From: Hyphomicrobium_A sp963726795
GTDB lineage: Bacteria; Pseudomonadota; Alphaproteobacteria; Rhizobiales; Hyphomicrobiaceae
Assembly (NCBI GenBank): GCA_963726795.1
Contig: CAVSDD010000003.1
Coordinates: 62,001 to 126,000 of the forward strand
DNA length: 64,000 nt
Reading direction: 5' to 3'
The translations under genes were made by a program, and so were the position numbers. Below, piece after piece: positions 27,456-36,410 of this stretch (its first letter is position 1; every line of letters begins with the position of its first letter). The notes beneath the pieces were generated by a model. The model made no database searches. It saw only the letters and a program-made list of their open reading frames with translations, and had not been told where the DNA came from.

Positions 27456-28257
27456 CTAGGCCGCTGGCTCAATTGGCAGCGCCGCGCCCGCGCGAAGTAT
27501 CGCGTCTGCCTTGGGAGTAAATGCGCCATCGCTTTCGTGCAGCACGAACGGCGCAAAAAGCCTGAGTGGGGCACGGCTTCCTTGTATGCCTGATACGATG
27601 ATCCGGTTCGCGAAGGCGCCGGCGCGCGGTAGCAGGGGAAGCACGTTCAAGCCGCCGAAGCGGGAGTCGAGTGCGCCGAGCAGGCGCGCGAGCGCGTCGG
27701 CCTTGTGTACGATCGTCACGGTGCCGCCGGGCCGCACCATGCGCGCCATGAACCGTCCCCAGCGTTCAAGATCGGACTCGGGCATTGCGTGCGATCCGGC
27801 CTTGAGCCGGTCGGGAGCCAGCGTTCCGGTCTCTTGCCGGTGAAAAGGCGGGTTGGCGATCGCGTGAGCAAACGCTCCGTCGCTCAGTCCGAGCGAGGTC
27901 AAGCTCGGCGCTCGCCATCCCGACCTCGCCTTCGATGACGCGCACGCGGTCGGTCAGACCGTTGCGGCGGACATTCTCGACAGCGATCTGCGCCAGCTCG
28001 GGCTCACGCTCGAGGAGGACGACCTTGGCGTAGGGGATGCGCCGCGCAAGGCATAGCCCCGCGGTGCCGACGCCGGCGCCGATGTCGATCACCTCCAGGG
28101 GTTCCCGCAAGTCGGGCACGGCGGCGGCCAGCAGAACAGCATCGATTCCGGCGCGGTATCCCAATCTCGGTTGCAAGATCTGCAGGGCGCCACCGAGAAA
28201 CGCATCGTCCGTGAGCTGCTCCCCGCTCGCCCCGGGGGCTTTCACCGCACGATCCAC
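27456..28257 (-). pseudogene. TrmN6-like methyltransferase, frameshifted
   Basis: The N-terminal frame (GTG 28257) encodes an SAM-binding Rossmann core: LLAAAVP, VIDIGAGVGTAGLCLA, VVLLEREPELAQIAVENVRRN. The C-terminal frame to 27456 encodes IANPPFHRQ, the NPPF catalytic motif of N6-adenine methyltransferases, and the remaining fold. The frames differ by +1 near 27900-27906; dropping one base gives the smooth ASAELTSLGLSDGAF. The nearest known function is tRNA1(Val) adenine-37 N6-methylation. The GTG start overlaps the DUF2007 gene by 16 bp. Confidence 0.82.
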
Positions 28258-28463
28258 TGGCCAAGGCCAGCCTCGTCCAGCAGCCGTCGCGCCTGGGACC
28301 AGCTGTCCTCGGGCACCACAAGCCGCTTCTGGACCGCGCCGAGCGCTCCTTGGATTTCACTCATGTTGCCATCAAACACGGCGACGCCTATGCCTGCGTC
28401 CTGCAAGAGGACCTCGATGAAGTTGAGCAGGACGGGGTCGTTCGTCGTCACTAAATCACGCAT
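28242..28463 (-). CDS. DUF2007 small protein
   Basis: This 73-residue soluble protein matches DUF2007, a small ferredoxin-like fold once described as a putative signal-transducing protein: RDLVTTNDPVLLNFIEVLLQDAGI, VFDGNMSEIQG, RLVVPEDSWSQARRLLDEAGL. Function unknown. It precedes and overlaps the methyltransferase gene and is divergent from the polyprenyl synthase, an arrangement common in Hyphomicrobiales. Confidence 0.85.
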   Translation of the reverse strand: MRDLVTTNDPVLLNFIEVLLQDAGIGVAVFDGNMSEIQGALGAVQKRLVVPEDSWSQARRLLDEAGLGQWIVR

Positions 28464-28517
28464 GAATTCAGGTTCCGGGCTGCCGTGCGTCGAGATGCTA
28501 CTCGGGTTCGAAGTAAT

Positions 28518-28548
28518 TGGGCCTAAAGAGATACTGGGCCTAAAGAGA
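28518..28548. repeat. 14-bp direct repeat upstream of polyprenyl synthase
   Basis: The 14-mer tgggcctaaagaga occurs at 28518-28531 and again at 28535-28548, separated by three bases (17-bp period). It lies in the divergent promoter region of the DUF2007 and polyprenyl synthase genes. It may be a tandem operator or a simple local duplication. Confidence 0.8.
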
Positions 28549-28585
28549 CGACCACTATATGTTCGTCAACAAGCCAGCAGGAAAA

Positions 28586-29608
28586 ATGCGCTTGGGCCAA
28601 GTTATACCATTTGACGGCGTACGTGCTCCTCCAGAAAGCCTGAAGCCGCTTCTGGATCTCGTATCCGCCGACCTCGAGGGGATCAACCGGATTATCCTCG
28701 ATAAGGCGGTATCCGAGGTCGAGGTCATTCCCGAGCTCGCCCACCATCTGATCGATTCCGGCGGCAAGCGGCTGCGGCCGATGCTGACGCTTGCGGCTTC
28801 GCAGCTGTGCGGCTATGGCGGCGGCGGCCACATTCGTGTCGCCGCGGCGGTGGAGTTCATGCACACCGCGACGCTGCTGCACGACGATGTCGTCGATGAA
28901 AGCGCGTTGCGCCGCGGCCGCAAGACCGCGCGCATGATCTGGGGCAACCAGGCGAGCGTGCTTGTAGGCGATTTCCTGCTCGGGCAGGCGTTCCGCATGC
29001 TGGTCGAGGTCGGCTCGCTACCCGTGCTCAAGATCCTGTCGAACGCCGCGGCGATCATCGCGGAAGGCGAGGTCATGCAGCTGGCGGCGGCGAAGAACAC
29101 CTCCACCACCGAGGACGAGTATCTGGCGATCATCAACGCCAAGACGGCGGCGCTGTTTTCCGGCGCGGCCGAATGCGGCGCCGCGATCGCCAACCGGCCC
29201 GCGCCCGAGCAGGCGGCGCTCAGGTCCTATGGCCGCAATCTGGGCTTGGCCTTCCAGCTGATCGACGACGCGCTCGATTATGCCGGCGACCCCGACCGCA
29301 TGGGCAAGGCGATCGGCGATGACTTCCGCGAGGGCAAGATCACGCTGCCGGTGATCCTGTCGTTCAGGCGCGGCACGGACGTGGAGCGCAGTTTCTGGCG
29401 GCGCACCATCGTCGACGGGGAGATCGAGCCGGGCGACCTCGAGCACGCCATTTCCCTCATGAAACGCCACCGGGCGCTCGATACCACGCTCGAACGCGCC
29501 TCCTCCTACGGCACGATCGCGCGCGATGCGCTGGCGATTTTCCCCTCCTCCGAGCCCAAGTCGGCCATGGAGCAGGTGATCACTTTCTGTGTCGAACGCA
29601 CGATGTGA
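28586..29608 (+). CDS. ispB: Polyprenyl diphosphate synthase (octaprenyl-type)
   Basis: A 340-residue trans-prenyltransferase that builds the ubiquinone side chain. The first aspartate-rich motif is DDVVDE at about 100-105 and the second is DDALDY at about 227-232, with GGKRLRPMLTLA before the first. Chain length cannot be measured by eye, but ubiquinone-type synthases of alphaproteobacteria look like this. ATG 28586 has an agga element five bases upstream and is preferred over ATG 28559, which has none. Confidence 0.9.
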   Translation: MRLGQVIPFDGVRAPPESLKPLLDLVSADLEGINRIILDKAVSEVEVIPELAHHLIDSGGKRLRPMLTLAASQLCGYGGGGHIRVAAAVEFMHTATLLHDDVVDESALRRGRKTARMIWGNQASVLVGDFLLGQAFRMLVEVGSLPVLKILSNAAAIIAEGEVMQLAAAKNTSTTEDEYLAIINAKTAALFSGAAECGAAIANRPAPEQAALRSYGRNLGLAFQLIDDALDYAGDPDRMGKAIGDDFREGKITLPVILSFRRGTDVERSFWRRTIVDGEIEPGDLEHAISLMKRHRALDTTLERASSYGTIARDALAIFPSSEPKSAMEQVITFCVERTM

Positions 29609-29698
29609 GCTGGGCCTGCCAACAGGCGTATTGCCTGGATGCGGGGCGCCAGCATAGATTTCCGTCAAAGGTCGTTGGGGATTTGGGGGGATTTGGGA

Positions 29699-30205
29699 AT
29701 GCTTGGGGGTAGGCTTCTCGTCGGCTCGGTTGCGGCCGCCGCATATCTGGCGCTCGTTGCCGGTGCCCACAGCGTGCCCTCTCCTGCAATGAGCGCACCC
29801 GCCGCCGTGGCGCACGCTCCCGCGCAATCGACCAACATTGTCCCGGTCAAGCTCGGCTTTGGCTACATGAGCAAGGCCGAAACCGCCGACCTGTGGAAGC
29901 GGGTCGACGAATACGCCACTGTCGACGCGCTCCAGGAATTCTGCGGCAACAAGCTGAACCTCCAGCGCCGGGCCTGGCGCGCGGTCTCCGCCTGCATCGA
30001 GGTGCCGGCGCTCAGAAAAGTCCTCGCCGTCTTCAACCAGAAGAAGGCCGACTACCTCAAGGCCTGGCAGACCATCCATGGCGAGGAAGAGCGCAAGAAA
30101 GCCGTGTGCGAGCGCTTCAAGCCGAAGCTCGCCCAGTATTCCAAGATCATCAGCGGGCAAATATCGGAGGCGGCAACCATGTGCCGCAACTGCCTTTTCT
30201 GCTGA
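29699..30205 (+). CDS. Unknown secreted protein
   Basis: A 168-residue protein with an N-terminal signal sequence (GRLLVGSVAAAAYLALVAGAHS) followed by an Ala/Pro-rich spacer and a helical, basic domain (DLWKRVDEYATVDALQEFCGNKL...). Cysteines occur at CGNK, SACIEV, KAVCER and in the terminal MCRNCLFC, suggesting disulfides. No family recognised. The gene is convergent with ispE, 3 bp apart. Confidence 0.62.
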   Translation: MLGGRLLVGSVAAAAYLALVAGAHSVPSPAMSAPAAVAHAPAQSTNIVPVKLGFGYMSKAETADLWKRVDEYATVDALQEFCGNKLNLQRRAWRAVSACIEVPALRKVLAVFNQKKADYLKAWQTIHGEEERKKAVCERFKPKLAQYSKIISGQISEAATMCRNCLFC

Positions 30206-30208
30206 CGT

Positions 30209-31114
30209 CTAGCCGCCGAGCGTCACCGGTGAATTCCACCACTGCGGGCGGTCACGGCTGAAGCCTGCCGCTGCCGCCGCTGCCTCCTTCTCGCTGGCGT
30301 AGACGCCAAAGCACGTGGGCCCCGCTCCTGACAGCCCGGCATAAAGGCACCCAGTCGAGGCTTGCAGCGCTGCGCGCACCTCGGCGACGGCCGGCATCGT
30401 CTCCAGCACGGCCGGCAGCAGGTCGTTGCCCTCGCTCCGCATGAAATCCAGCAGCGACCGCGTATCCGCGAACGCTCCAAGCGCCGGCGGCCGCGCCGGC
30501 GCCACCGCCGGGGAGGCCTTGAGCCTGCGGAAAACCCGCGCCGTCTTGTCGGGCACAACCGGCGCGCCCGGATTGAGCAGAACGGCCTGTAGAACGGGAA
30601 GCCCCCGCACCGGGATGAGCCGCTCGCCGACACCCCACGCGAGCGCCGTTTCGCCGGCAAAGCACACCGGCACGTCAGCGCCGAGCGATGCGGCAATCCC
30701 CATCCAGTCGACGCACCCGGCCAATTCAGGGTTGGCGCGGCACACAGCCCGCAGCAGAGCTCCGGCGTCCGCCGATCCGCCCCCGATGCCAGCCGCGACG
30801 GGCAAGCGCTTGTGCAGCGTCACGGCGCCAAGCCGCAGGCGTGGCTCGGCCATGGCCAGGCGATCCAGCGCGCGCGTTACGAGGTTCTCCCCGCTGATCC
30901 CGCTTGCGAACGGCCCGTCGACGGCCAAGGACACTCGCTCGCCCGGCTGCAACCGCACCTCGTCGCAGACCCCTGCCGCAAAGGTGATCAGGCTTTCAAG
31001 GAAATGATAGCCGTCGGTCGCACGCCCGCGCAGCTTGAGGGTGAGATTGACCTTCGCCCGCGCCTCTTCGCTGATGGCGTCTTGGGCAGCAGCCTGTCCG
31101 GTCATTGCGGCCAT
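30209..31114 (-). CDS. ispE: 4-diphosphocytidyl-2-C-methyl-D-erythritol kinase
   Basis: A GHMP-family kinase of the MEP isoprenoid pathway. Evidence: EARAKVNLTLKLRGRATDGYHFLESLI at the N-terminus, the ATP-binding PVAAGIGGGSADAGALLR, and the C-terminal LSGAGPTCFGVYAS. The start is uncertain among TTG 31138, ATG 31114 and ATG 31105; ATG 31114 is given. Together with ispH (56492) this shows that the organism makes isoprenoids by the MEP route; the polyprenyl synthase upstream uses the product. Confidence 0.93.
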   Translation of the reverse strand: MAAMTGQAAAQDAISEEARAKVNLTLKLRGRATDGYHFLESLITFAAGVCDEVRLQPGERVSLAVDGPFASGISGENLVTRALDRLAMAEPRLRLGAVTLHKRLPVAAGIGGGSADAGALLRAVCRANPELAGCVDWMGIAASLGADVPVCFAGETALAWGVGERLIPVRGLPVLQAVLLNPGAPVVPDKTARVFRRLKASPAVAPARPPALGAFADTRSLLDFMRSEGNDLLPAVLETMPAVAEVRAALQASTGCLYAGLSGAGPTCFGVYASEKEAAAAAAGFSRDRPQWWNSPVTLGG

Positions 31115-31150
31115 CAGGCTCGAGCCCGGCCAAGCCAACGTGCCCGCCCG

Positions 31151-32920
31151 CTACTCGACGCGCGGCGGGCTGAGCTTGGTCTCTTTGCGCTTCTTATCGG
31201 CCTCAGGCGTTGCGCCCACTTCGACGCTGCCCGGAAGACCCTCGGTCAGCTTCTTCTTGATCTTGTCGACGTCCTCGGCCTCGGGCTCGAGCGTCAGAGC
31301 CTGATCCCACTGGAAGCGCGCCTCGCGCTCGCGGCCGACCTTCCACAACGCATCGCCGAGGTGATCGTTGAGCACGGGATCCTCCGGCTTCAACTCGACA
31401 GCGCGCTCAAGGAAGCGAACCGCGTCCTTGTAGTTGCCGAGCTTGAAGTGCGCCCAGCCGAGGCTGTCGACGATGTAGCCGTCATCGGGTTTCAGAGCGA
31501 CGGCCTTCTCGATCAGCGACATGCCGTCCTTGAGGTTGTGGTTCTGATCGACCCAGCTGTACCCGAGATAGTTCAGCACCATCGGCTGATCGGGATACAG
31601 CTTCAGCGCGGTCTGCAGATCCGCCTCGGCCGGCGGCCAGTTCTTCAACCGCTCTTGGCTCGTGCCGCGCGAATAAAACAGAGTCCAATGCCGCTTCGCG
31701 GGATGCGGGACCAGATTGATCGCGCGCGTGTAGTAGTCGACCGCCTCACCGTAGCGCTTGCGGGAGCGCATGATCGTGCCCAGCGCGTCGAGCGCTCTGA
31801 GATCCTTGGGGTTCTCGGTCACCAGCTTGTCGAGGATGGCTTTTGACTGATCGACCTTATCGAGCGAGTTGAGGTCGAATGCCTTGCGGATTGCGACCTC
31901 CGAGTGGAGGGCCGGATCGTTTTCGATGCGGTCGTAGATCGCAACGGCGTCGTCATAACGGTGCGCGGATTCATACGCGGCCGCCAGCGCCGCGAGCGCC
32001 GGCACGTGGTCGTATTTCACGTAAAGCGCCATCTGCAGGTAGAGGATGCCCATGCTGACGCCGCCCTCGTTGGTGAGCAGCTCGCCGAGCCCGTAAAACA
32101 CTTCTGCCAGGCCTTCATCGGCATTGGAAACCAGCAGTGGAACGTCCTTGCCCGATTTGATCTCGTCGCGCAGCGCGCGCACCATCGAGGGCTGCTCGTC
32201 CTCATCCTTGTCGGTCAAGCCATCCAGGATCGACTTGGCGAGCTTGGTGTCGCCGCCACGCGCCGCATGGCGCGCATAGGCCAGCGCGGGCCTGAGGATG
32301 TGGCTGTGCTCTTTGTAGCCCTTCTCGAAGATCGTTGCCGCTTCCTGCTTCTTGCCGGCGACATCGGCGATCAGCGCGGCGTGATAGTTGAGATAGAACT
32401 GCGCGCCTTCGGCCTGCTTGGGCGTTTTCAGGATTTTCATCGCGCGATCTGCATCGCCGGCGGCAACCGCCGTCCAGGAGCGGGCGAGCGCGCTGGTGAG
32501 CTCTCCGATCAGCCCATCGCTGGCAGCCTCGAATTCCTTTTCGGCTTGCGGGTAGTCGTGCGCCTTGAAGCGATCCAAGCCGCGCACGAGGTGCGCCATG
32601 CGGTTGCTTGGATCCTTATTGACCAGCTCTTCCGCCAAGGGAACCGCGCGCTTCCAGTTCGCTTCCGTAGCTTCGGTCTGGAAGGCCTGCTCCATCAGCA
32701 CCTCGTTGCTCGGATCGAGCGAGAGAGCGCTGCGGTAGAAGGTCGTCGCGTTGTTTGGGTCGTTCTCGTTCTTGGCGAAGTTGGCAGCGAGATAGCTGCC
32801 GAGCAGCGAGCGCACCGTGTCATCGTCGACGGGACTGTTCGCAGCGAAGGTTGCCGCAACGCCGGTGGCGCCGAGGATGAATGCCGTGGTCAGCAACACG
32901 ATGCGAAGACGAGCCCGCAT
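31151..32920 (-). CDS. Periplasmic tetratricopeptide repeat protein
   Basis: The 589-residue protein has an N-terminal signal peptide (RIVLLTTAFILGATGVAATFA) and is almost wholly composed of TPR-like helical pairs, for example DLRALDALGTIMRSRKRYGEAVDYYTRAI, QPMVLNYLGYSWVDQNHNLKDGMSLIEKAV and DSLGWAHFKLGNYKDAVRFLERAVEL. It likely scaffolds protein complexes in the periplasm; partners unknown. It precedes ispE on the same strand with a short gap, a pairing widely seen in Hyphomicrobiales. Confidence 0.9.
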   Translation of the reverse strand: MRARLRIVLLTTAFILGATGVAATFAANSPVDDDTVRSLLGSYLAANFAKNENDPNNATTFYRSALSLDPSNEVLMEQAFQTEATEANWKRAVPLAEELVNKDPSNRMAHLVRGLDRFKAHDYPQAEKEFEAASDGLIGELTSALARSWTAVAAGDADRAMKILKTPKQAEGAQFYLNYHAALIADVAGKKQEAATIFEKGYKEHSHILRPALAYARHAARGGDTKLAKSILDGLTDKDEDEQPSMVRALRDEIKSGKDVPLLVSNADEGLAEVFYGLGELLTNEGGVSMGILYLQMALYVKYDHVPALAALAAAYESAHRYDDAVAIYDRIENDPALHSEVAIRKAFDLNSLDKVDQSKAILDKLVTENPKDLRALDALGTIMRSRKRYGEAVDYYTRAINLVPHPAKRHWTLFYSRGTSQERLKNWPPAEADLQTALKLYPDQPMVLNYLGYSWVDQNHNLKDGMSLIEKAVALKPDDGYIVDSLGWAHFKLGNYKDAVRFLERAVELKPEDPVLNDHLGDALWKVGREREARFQWDQALTLEPEAEDVDKIKKKLTEGLPGSVEVGATPEADKKRKETKLSPPRVE

Positions 32921-33053
32921 GCAGCAAATCCTTCTGGAGACCGGATTGATTCCCGAGTGGATACCCAGCGTAGCAAATAACGCGGCGATTTGGCGACATT
33001 ACCGCCAAGTTAGAGTTGAAAGCGCCAGTTCAACGTAATGATGGCGCTAGGCA

Positions 33054-34730
33054 TTACATTCCCGTGTAATTTGGACCGCCACCGCCCTCGGGGCACACCC
33101 ACGTGATGTTCTGGCTCGGATCCTTGATGTCGCAGGTCTTGCAGTGGACGCAGTTCTGGGCGTTGATCTGAAAGCGCGGCTGCCCGTCATTATTGCGTAC
33201 GATCTCGTAGACCGCGGCGGGACAATAACGCTGAGCGGGCTCCGCGTACTCCGGCAAATTGACCGCAATCGGAATCATTGGGTCGGTAAGCTTAAGATGA
33301 ACTGGCTGGTTCTCCTCATGATTGGTTCCTGAGAAGGACACATTCGTCAGCCGGTCGAACGTCAGCACGCCATCAGGTTTCGGATACGCGATCGGCTGGG
33401 CCTCAGCCGCCTTTTTCAGCGTCGCATAATCCGGCTTGCGGTGCTTGAGCGTGATGCCAAGGCCGATGCCCGGCAGGATCGTGTTCATCCACATGTCGAA
33501 ACCGCCGAGCATGATCCCGAGATAGGTGCCAAAGCGGGACCAAAGCGGCTTGGTATTACGCACCGGTTTCAAGTCGCGCGCGATGTCGCCGGTTCGCACG
33601 TCCTGCTCATACGCTTCCAATCGATCGTGACTGCGGCCCTCACCCAGCGCCGCGAACGCTGCCTCGGCCGCTGCTATCCCCGATAGGATTGCGTTGTGGC
33701 TACCCTTGATGCGGGGGAGGTTCATGAATCCCGCCGCGCACCCGACCAGCGCGCCGCCGGGCACAACCAGCTCGGGGATCGACTGCCAGCCGCCCTCGGT
33801 GATGGCGCGCGACCCATAGCCGATGCGCTTGCCGCCTTCGAGCGTGGGGCGAATGGCAGGATGCGTCTTGAAGCGCTGGAACTCTTCGTACGGCGACAGA
33901 TAGGGATTTTGATAGTTGAGATGCAGCACGAAGCCGACCGCAACGAGGTTCTCGCCGTAGTGATAGAGGAATGAGCCGCCGCCGGTGCGGGAGTCGAGCG
34001 GCCAACCGAACGTGTGCTGCACGAGACCCGGCTGATGCTTCTCCGGTGAAACCTGCCAAAGCTCCTTGAGGCCGATGCCGAACTTTTGCGGCTCGCCCTT
34101 CTCCAGGTTGAATTTCTTGAGCAGCTGCTTCGACAGCGAGCCGCGCGCGCCTTCGGCAAAGAATGTGTACTTGCCGCGCAGCTCCATGCCGCGCGTGAAG
34201 CTCTCGGTCGGCTTGCCGTCGCGGCCGACGCCCATGTCGCCCGTCGCGACACCGGCGACGGCGCCCTGGTCGTCGTAAAGAATCTCGCTCGCGGCAAAGC
34301 CCGGGTACACCTCGACACCAAGCTCGGCTGCAACCTCGCCGAGCCAGATGCAGAGTGCACCGAGGCTGACGATGTAGTTGCCGTGATTGTTCATCAGCGG
34401 CGGCATGATGAAATTGGGCAGACGGAACGACCCGCGTTCGGTGAGGACGAGGAATTTATCGGCGCTCACGGCCGTTTCGACGGGCGCGCCTTTGTCCTTC
34501 CAGTCCGGGATGAGGCGGTTCAACCCCTTGGGGTCGATCACGGCGCCCGAAATGATGTGAGCGCCGACGGCCGAGCCCTTTTCCAGGACGACGACCGAGA
34601 GTTCGCTTCCTGCTTCCGCGGCCAGCTGCTTCAAGCGGATCGCCGCGGCGAGCCCGGCAGGCCCGGCTCCGACGATGACCACGTCGAACTCCATTGCCTC
34701 TCTCGGGGGCAGCGTCGCGGAGCTCTCCAT
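33054..34730 (-). CDS. Electron transfer flavoprotein-ubiquinone oxidoreductase
   Basis: This 558-residue membrane-associated flavoprotein moves electrons from ETF (fatty and amino acid oxidation) to ubiquinone. The FAD-binding fold is VVIVGAGPAGLAAAI (18-32). The C-terminal 4Fe-4S domain shows the four cysteines in RYCPAAVYE and NCVHCKTCDIKDPSQNITWVCPEGG. Length is typical. ATG 34730 is chosen; the longer open frame upstream has no conservation. It is divergent from a uracil-DNA glycosylase gene. Confidence 0.96.
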   Translation of the reverse strand: MESSATLPPREAMEFDVVIVGAGPAGLAAAIRLKQLAAEAGSELSVVVLEKGSAVGAHIISGAVIDPKGLNRLIPDWKDKGAPVETAVSADKFLVLTERGSFRLPNFIMPPLMNNHGNYIVSLGALCIWLGEVAAELGVEVYPGFAASEILYDDQGAVAGVATGDMGVGRDGKPTESFTRGMELRGKYTFFAEGARGSLSKQLLKKFNLEKGEPQKFGIGLKELWQVSPEKHQPGLVQHTFGWPLDSRTGGGSFLYHYGENLVAVGFVLHLNYQNPYLSPYEEFQRFKTHPAIRPTLEGGKRIGYGSRAITEGGWQSIPELVVPGGALVGCAAGFMNLPRIKGSHNAILSGIAAAEAAFAALGEGRSHDRLEAYEQDVRTGDIARDLKPVRNTKPLWSRFGTYLGIMLGGFDMWMNTILPGIGLGITLKHRKPDYATLKKAAEAQPIAYPKPDGVLTFDRLTNVSFSGTNHEENQPVHLKLTDPMIPIAVNLPEYAEPAQRYCPAAVYEIVRNNDGQPRFQINAQNCVHCKTCDIKDPSQNITWVCPEGGGGPNYTGM

Positions 34731-34745
34731 CGTTGTTGGTTTTCC

Positions 34746-34770
34746 TCGTATCGAGACTTCGTATCGAGAC
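34746..34770. repeat. 12-bp tandem repeat upstream of ETF-QO
   Basis: tcgtatcgagac occurs at 34746-34757 and 34759-34770 (13-bp period), 16 bp upstream of the ETF-QO start codon. It may be a local duplication or paired binding sites. Confidence 0.75.
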
Positions 34771-34901
34771 CTCGGGGGCGCCTTGTCGATTAGGTCGCCA
34801 GAGGCCGCAGCGTCAAGCGTCGAAACGTTATTGCCGCAGCTCGACGGGGAGCAAACCAGCGCACTTTGAGCAATCAAACGTGCGCTGCTAGGGTGAGCGC
34901 C

Positions 34902-35810
34902 ATGAGCCCCGAGGACATGAGCACTGAGGACACGTTCGAGCGCAAGGCGGCCAGGCTGCTCGCCTGGTATGAGGCCATGGGCGTCGACGGGGCCGTTCAG
35001 GATGCGCCCGTCGACTGGCTTGCACGCGGCGATCGCGCGCCCGGTTTCGGCTTTGCATTGGCGCGTGAAGACGCCGCTCCGCCGATTGAAAAACCTGCGG
35101 CGGCGCCGGCACGCGCCGCGATGCCCGCTCCCTCGCAGCCAGCTCCCTTGCAGCAAGTGGCGCGGCCAGCCCGGCAGTTCACCGGACGGCCAGGGGCCGC
35201 CGCAGGCGCAGGCGACGCGCGCGAGCTGGTGGCACGTGCGAACTCGCTGACCGAGCTTGCAACGATGCTCGCCGGCTTTGACGGCTGCGGCCTCAAGGCG
35301 ACGGCCAAGAATACGTGCTTCTATCGCGGCGCCGAGCGGGCCCCTTTGCTGATCGTGGGCGAAGCGCCCGGGCGCGAGGAGGACATGGAGGGTAAGCCCT
35401 TTGTCGGGCGCGCCGGCATGCTGCTCGACAAGATGCTCGTCGCGATGGGCCTCACCGAGCGCGATGTGCACATTACCAACATCGTCTACTGGCGCCCGCC
35501 GGGAAATCGCACCCCGACCGCGCAGGAGGCCTTGGCGTGCCGTCCGTTCCTGGAGCGGCAGGTGGCGCTCGTTAAGCCCAGGGTGGTGCTGGCTTTAGGC
35601 GGGGCGGCGGCAAAGCAGCTGTTCGACGTGGCCGAGGGGATCATGCGCATTCGCGGCAAGTGGCGCGAAGCCGAGCTTGGCGGCCATAAAGTACGCGCCA
35701 TGGCGACGCTGCACCCGGCCTATCTCTTGCGCACGCCGGCGGCTAAGGGCATGGCATGGCGCGACATGCTCGCGGTCAAGGCGGCGATGTCGGCCGACAA
35801 CCGGACATGA
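34902..35810 (+). CDS. Uracil-DNA glycosylase, 4Fe-4S family
   Basis: The 302-residue protein has an unconserved Pro/Ala-rich N-terminal region (about 60-105) and then a family 4/5-type glycosylase core: cysteines C129 and C139 (first half of the iron-sulfur cluster), GEAPGREED (153-161) holding the catalytic region, GRAGMLLDKML, ITNIVYWRPPGNRTP, the later cysteine in ALACRPFL, and the HPAYLLR motif. It removes uracil from DNA in base excision repair. ATG 34902 is preferred to a TTG at 34866. It is followed 10 bp later by the moaB-like gene. Confidence 0.93.
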   Translation: MSPEDMSTEDTFERKAARLLAWYEAMGVDGAVQDAPVDWLARGDRAPGFGFALAREDAAPPIEKPAAAPARAAMPAPSQPAPLQQVARPARQFTGRPGAAAGAGDARELVARANSLTELATMLAGFDGCGLKATAKNTCFYRGAERAPLLIVGEAPGREEDMEGKPFVGRAGMLLDKMLVAMGLTERDVHITNIVYWRPPGNRTPTAQEALACRPFLERQVALVKPRVVLALGGAAAKQLFDVAEGIMRIRGKWREAELGGHKVRAMATLHPAYLLRTPAAKGMAWRDMLAVKAAMSADNRT

Positions 35811-35820
35811 AACCCCGCAG

Positions 35821-36364
35821 ATGACCAAGCTCGACGCCACTTTCCCCTTCAAGCCCCTGAAAATCGCGGTCCTGACCGTGTCCGACACCCGCGACATGTC
35901 AACGGACAAATCGGGGAATGTCCTGGCTTCTGCTCATCGACACTGCCGGACATGTCCTGGCCGAGCGCGCCATCGTCACGGATGACGAGGCCGCGATCCG
36001 CGCCAAGGTCGAAGCGTGGATCGCCAATCCCGACATCGCCGTCGTGATCACCACGGGCGGCACCGGCTTCACCGCGCGCGACGTGACGCCCGAAGCCGTG
36101 AAGCCATTGTTTGAAAAGGAGATCGAAGGATTTTCCGTCATCTTCCACATGATCTCGTTCAATCAGGTGGCGACGTCGACGATCCAATCGAGGGCCTGCG
36201 GGGGACTGGCGAACGGAACCTACGTCTTCTGCCTCCCGGGCTCGCCTGGAGCCTGCAAGGACGCGTGGGACGGGATCCTCAAGTGGCAGCTCGATAGCCG
36301 CCATCGGCCGTGCAATCTCGTCGAGATCATGCCGCGGCTGAAAGGACGAGAGGCGGCAAACTAG
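35821..36364 (+). pseudogene. moaB: Molybdenum cofactor protein B, frameshifted
   Basis: The first frame (ATG 35821) encodes FKPLKIAVLTVSDTRDMSTDKSGN, and the second frame encodes IDTAGHVLAERAIVTDD, VVITTGGTGFTARDVTPEA, STIQSRA and CLPGSPGACKDAWDGIL, all typical of MoaB/MogA proteins that adenylate molybdopterin. The frames differ by +1. Removing one base near 35930 gives DKSGNVLASLIDTAGH, which has the length expected for the family. All conserved motifs remain, so error or very recent mutation is likely. The intact product would be about 180 residues. Confidence 0.86.
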
Positions 36365-36410
36365 ACCACTCGCGCGGAAGTCAACAACGGTCGGCCCGTC
36401 AATAGCGGGA

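Noticed and set aside
27455..27520. tRNA-like D-arm sequence (gctggctcaattggcag)
   Set aside because: It lies inside the conserved C-terminal coding part of the methyltransferase, and no anticodon stem, T-arm or CCA end fits.
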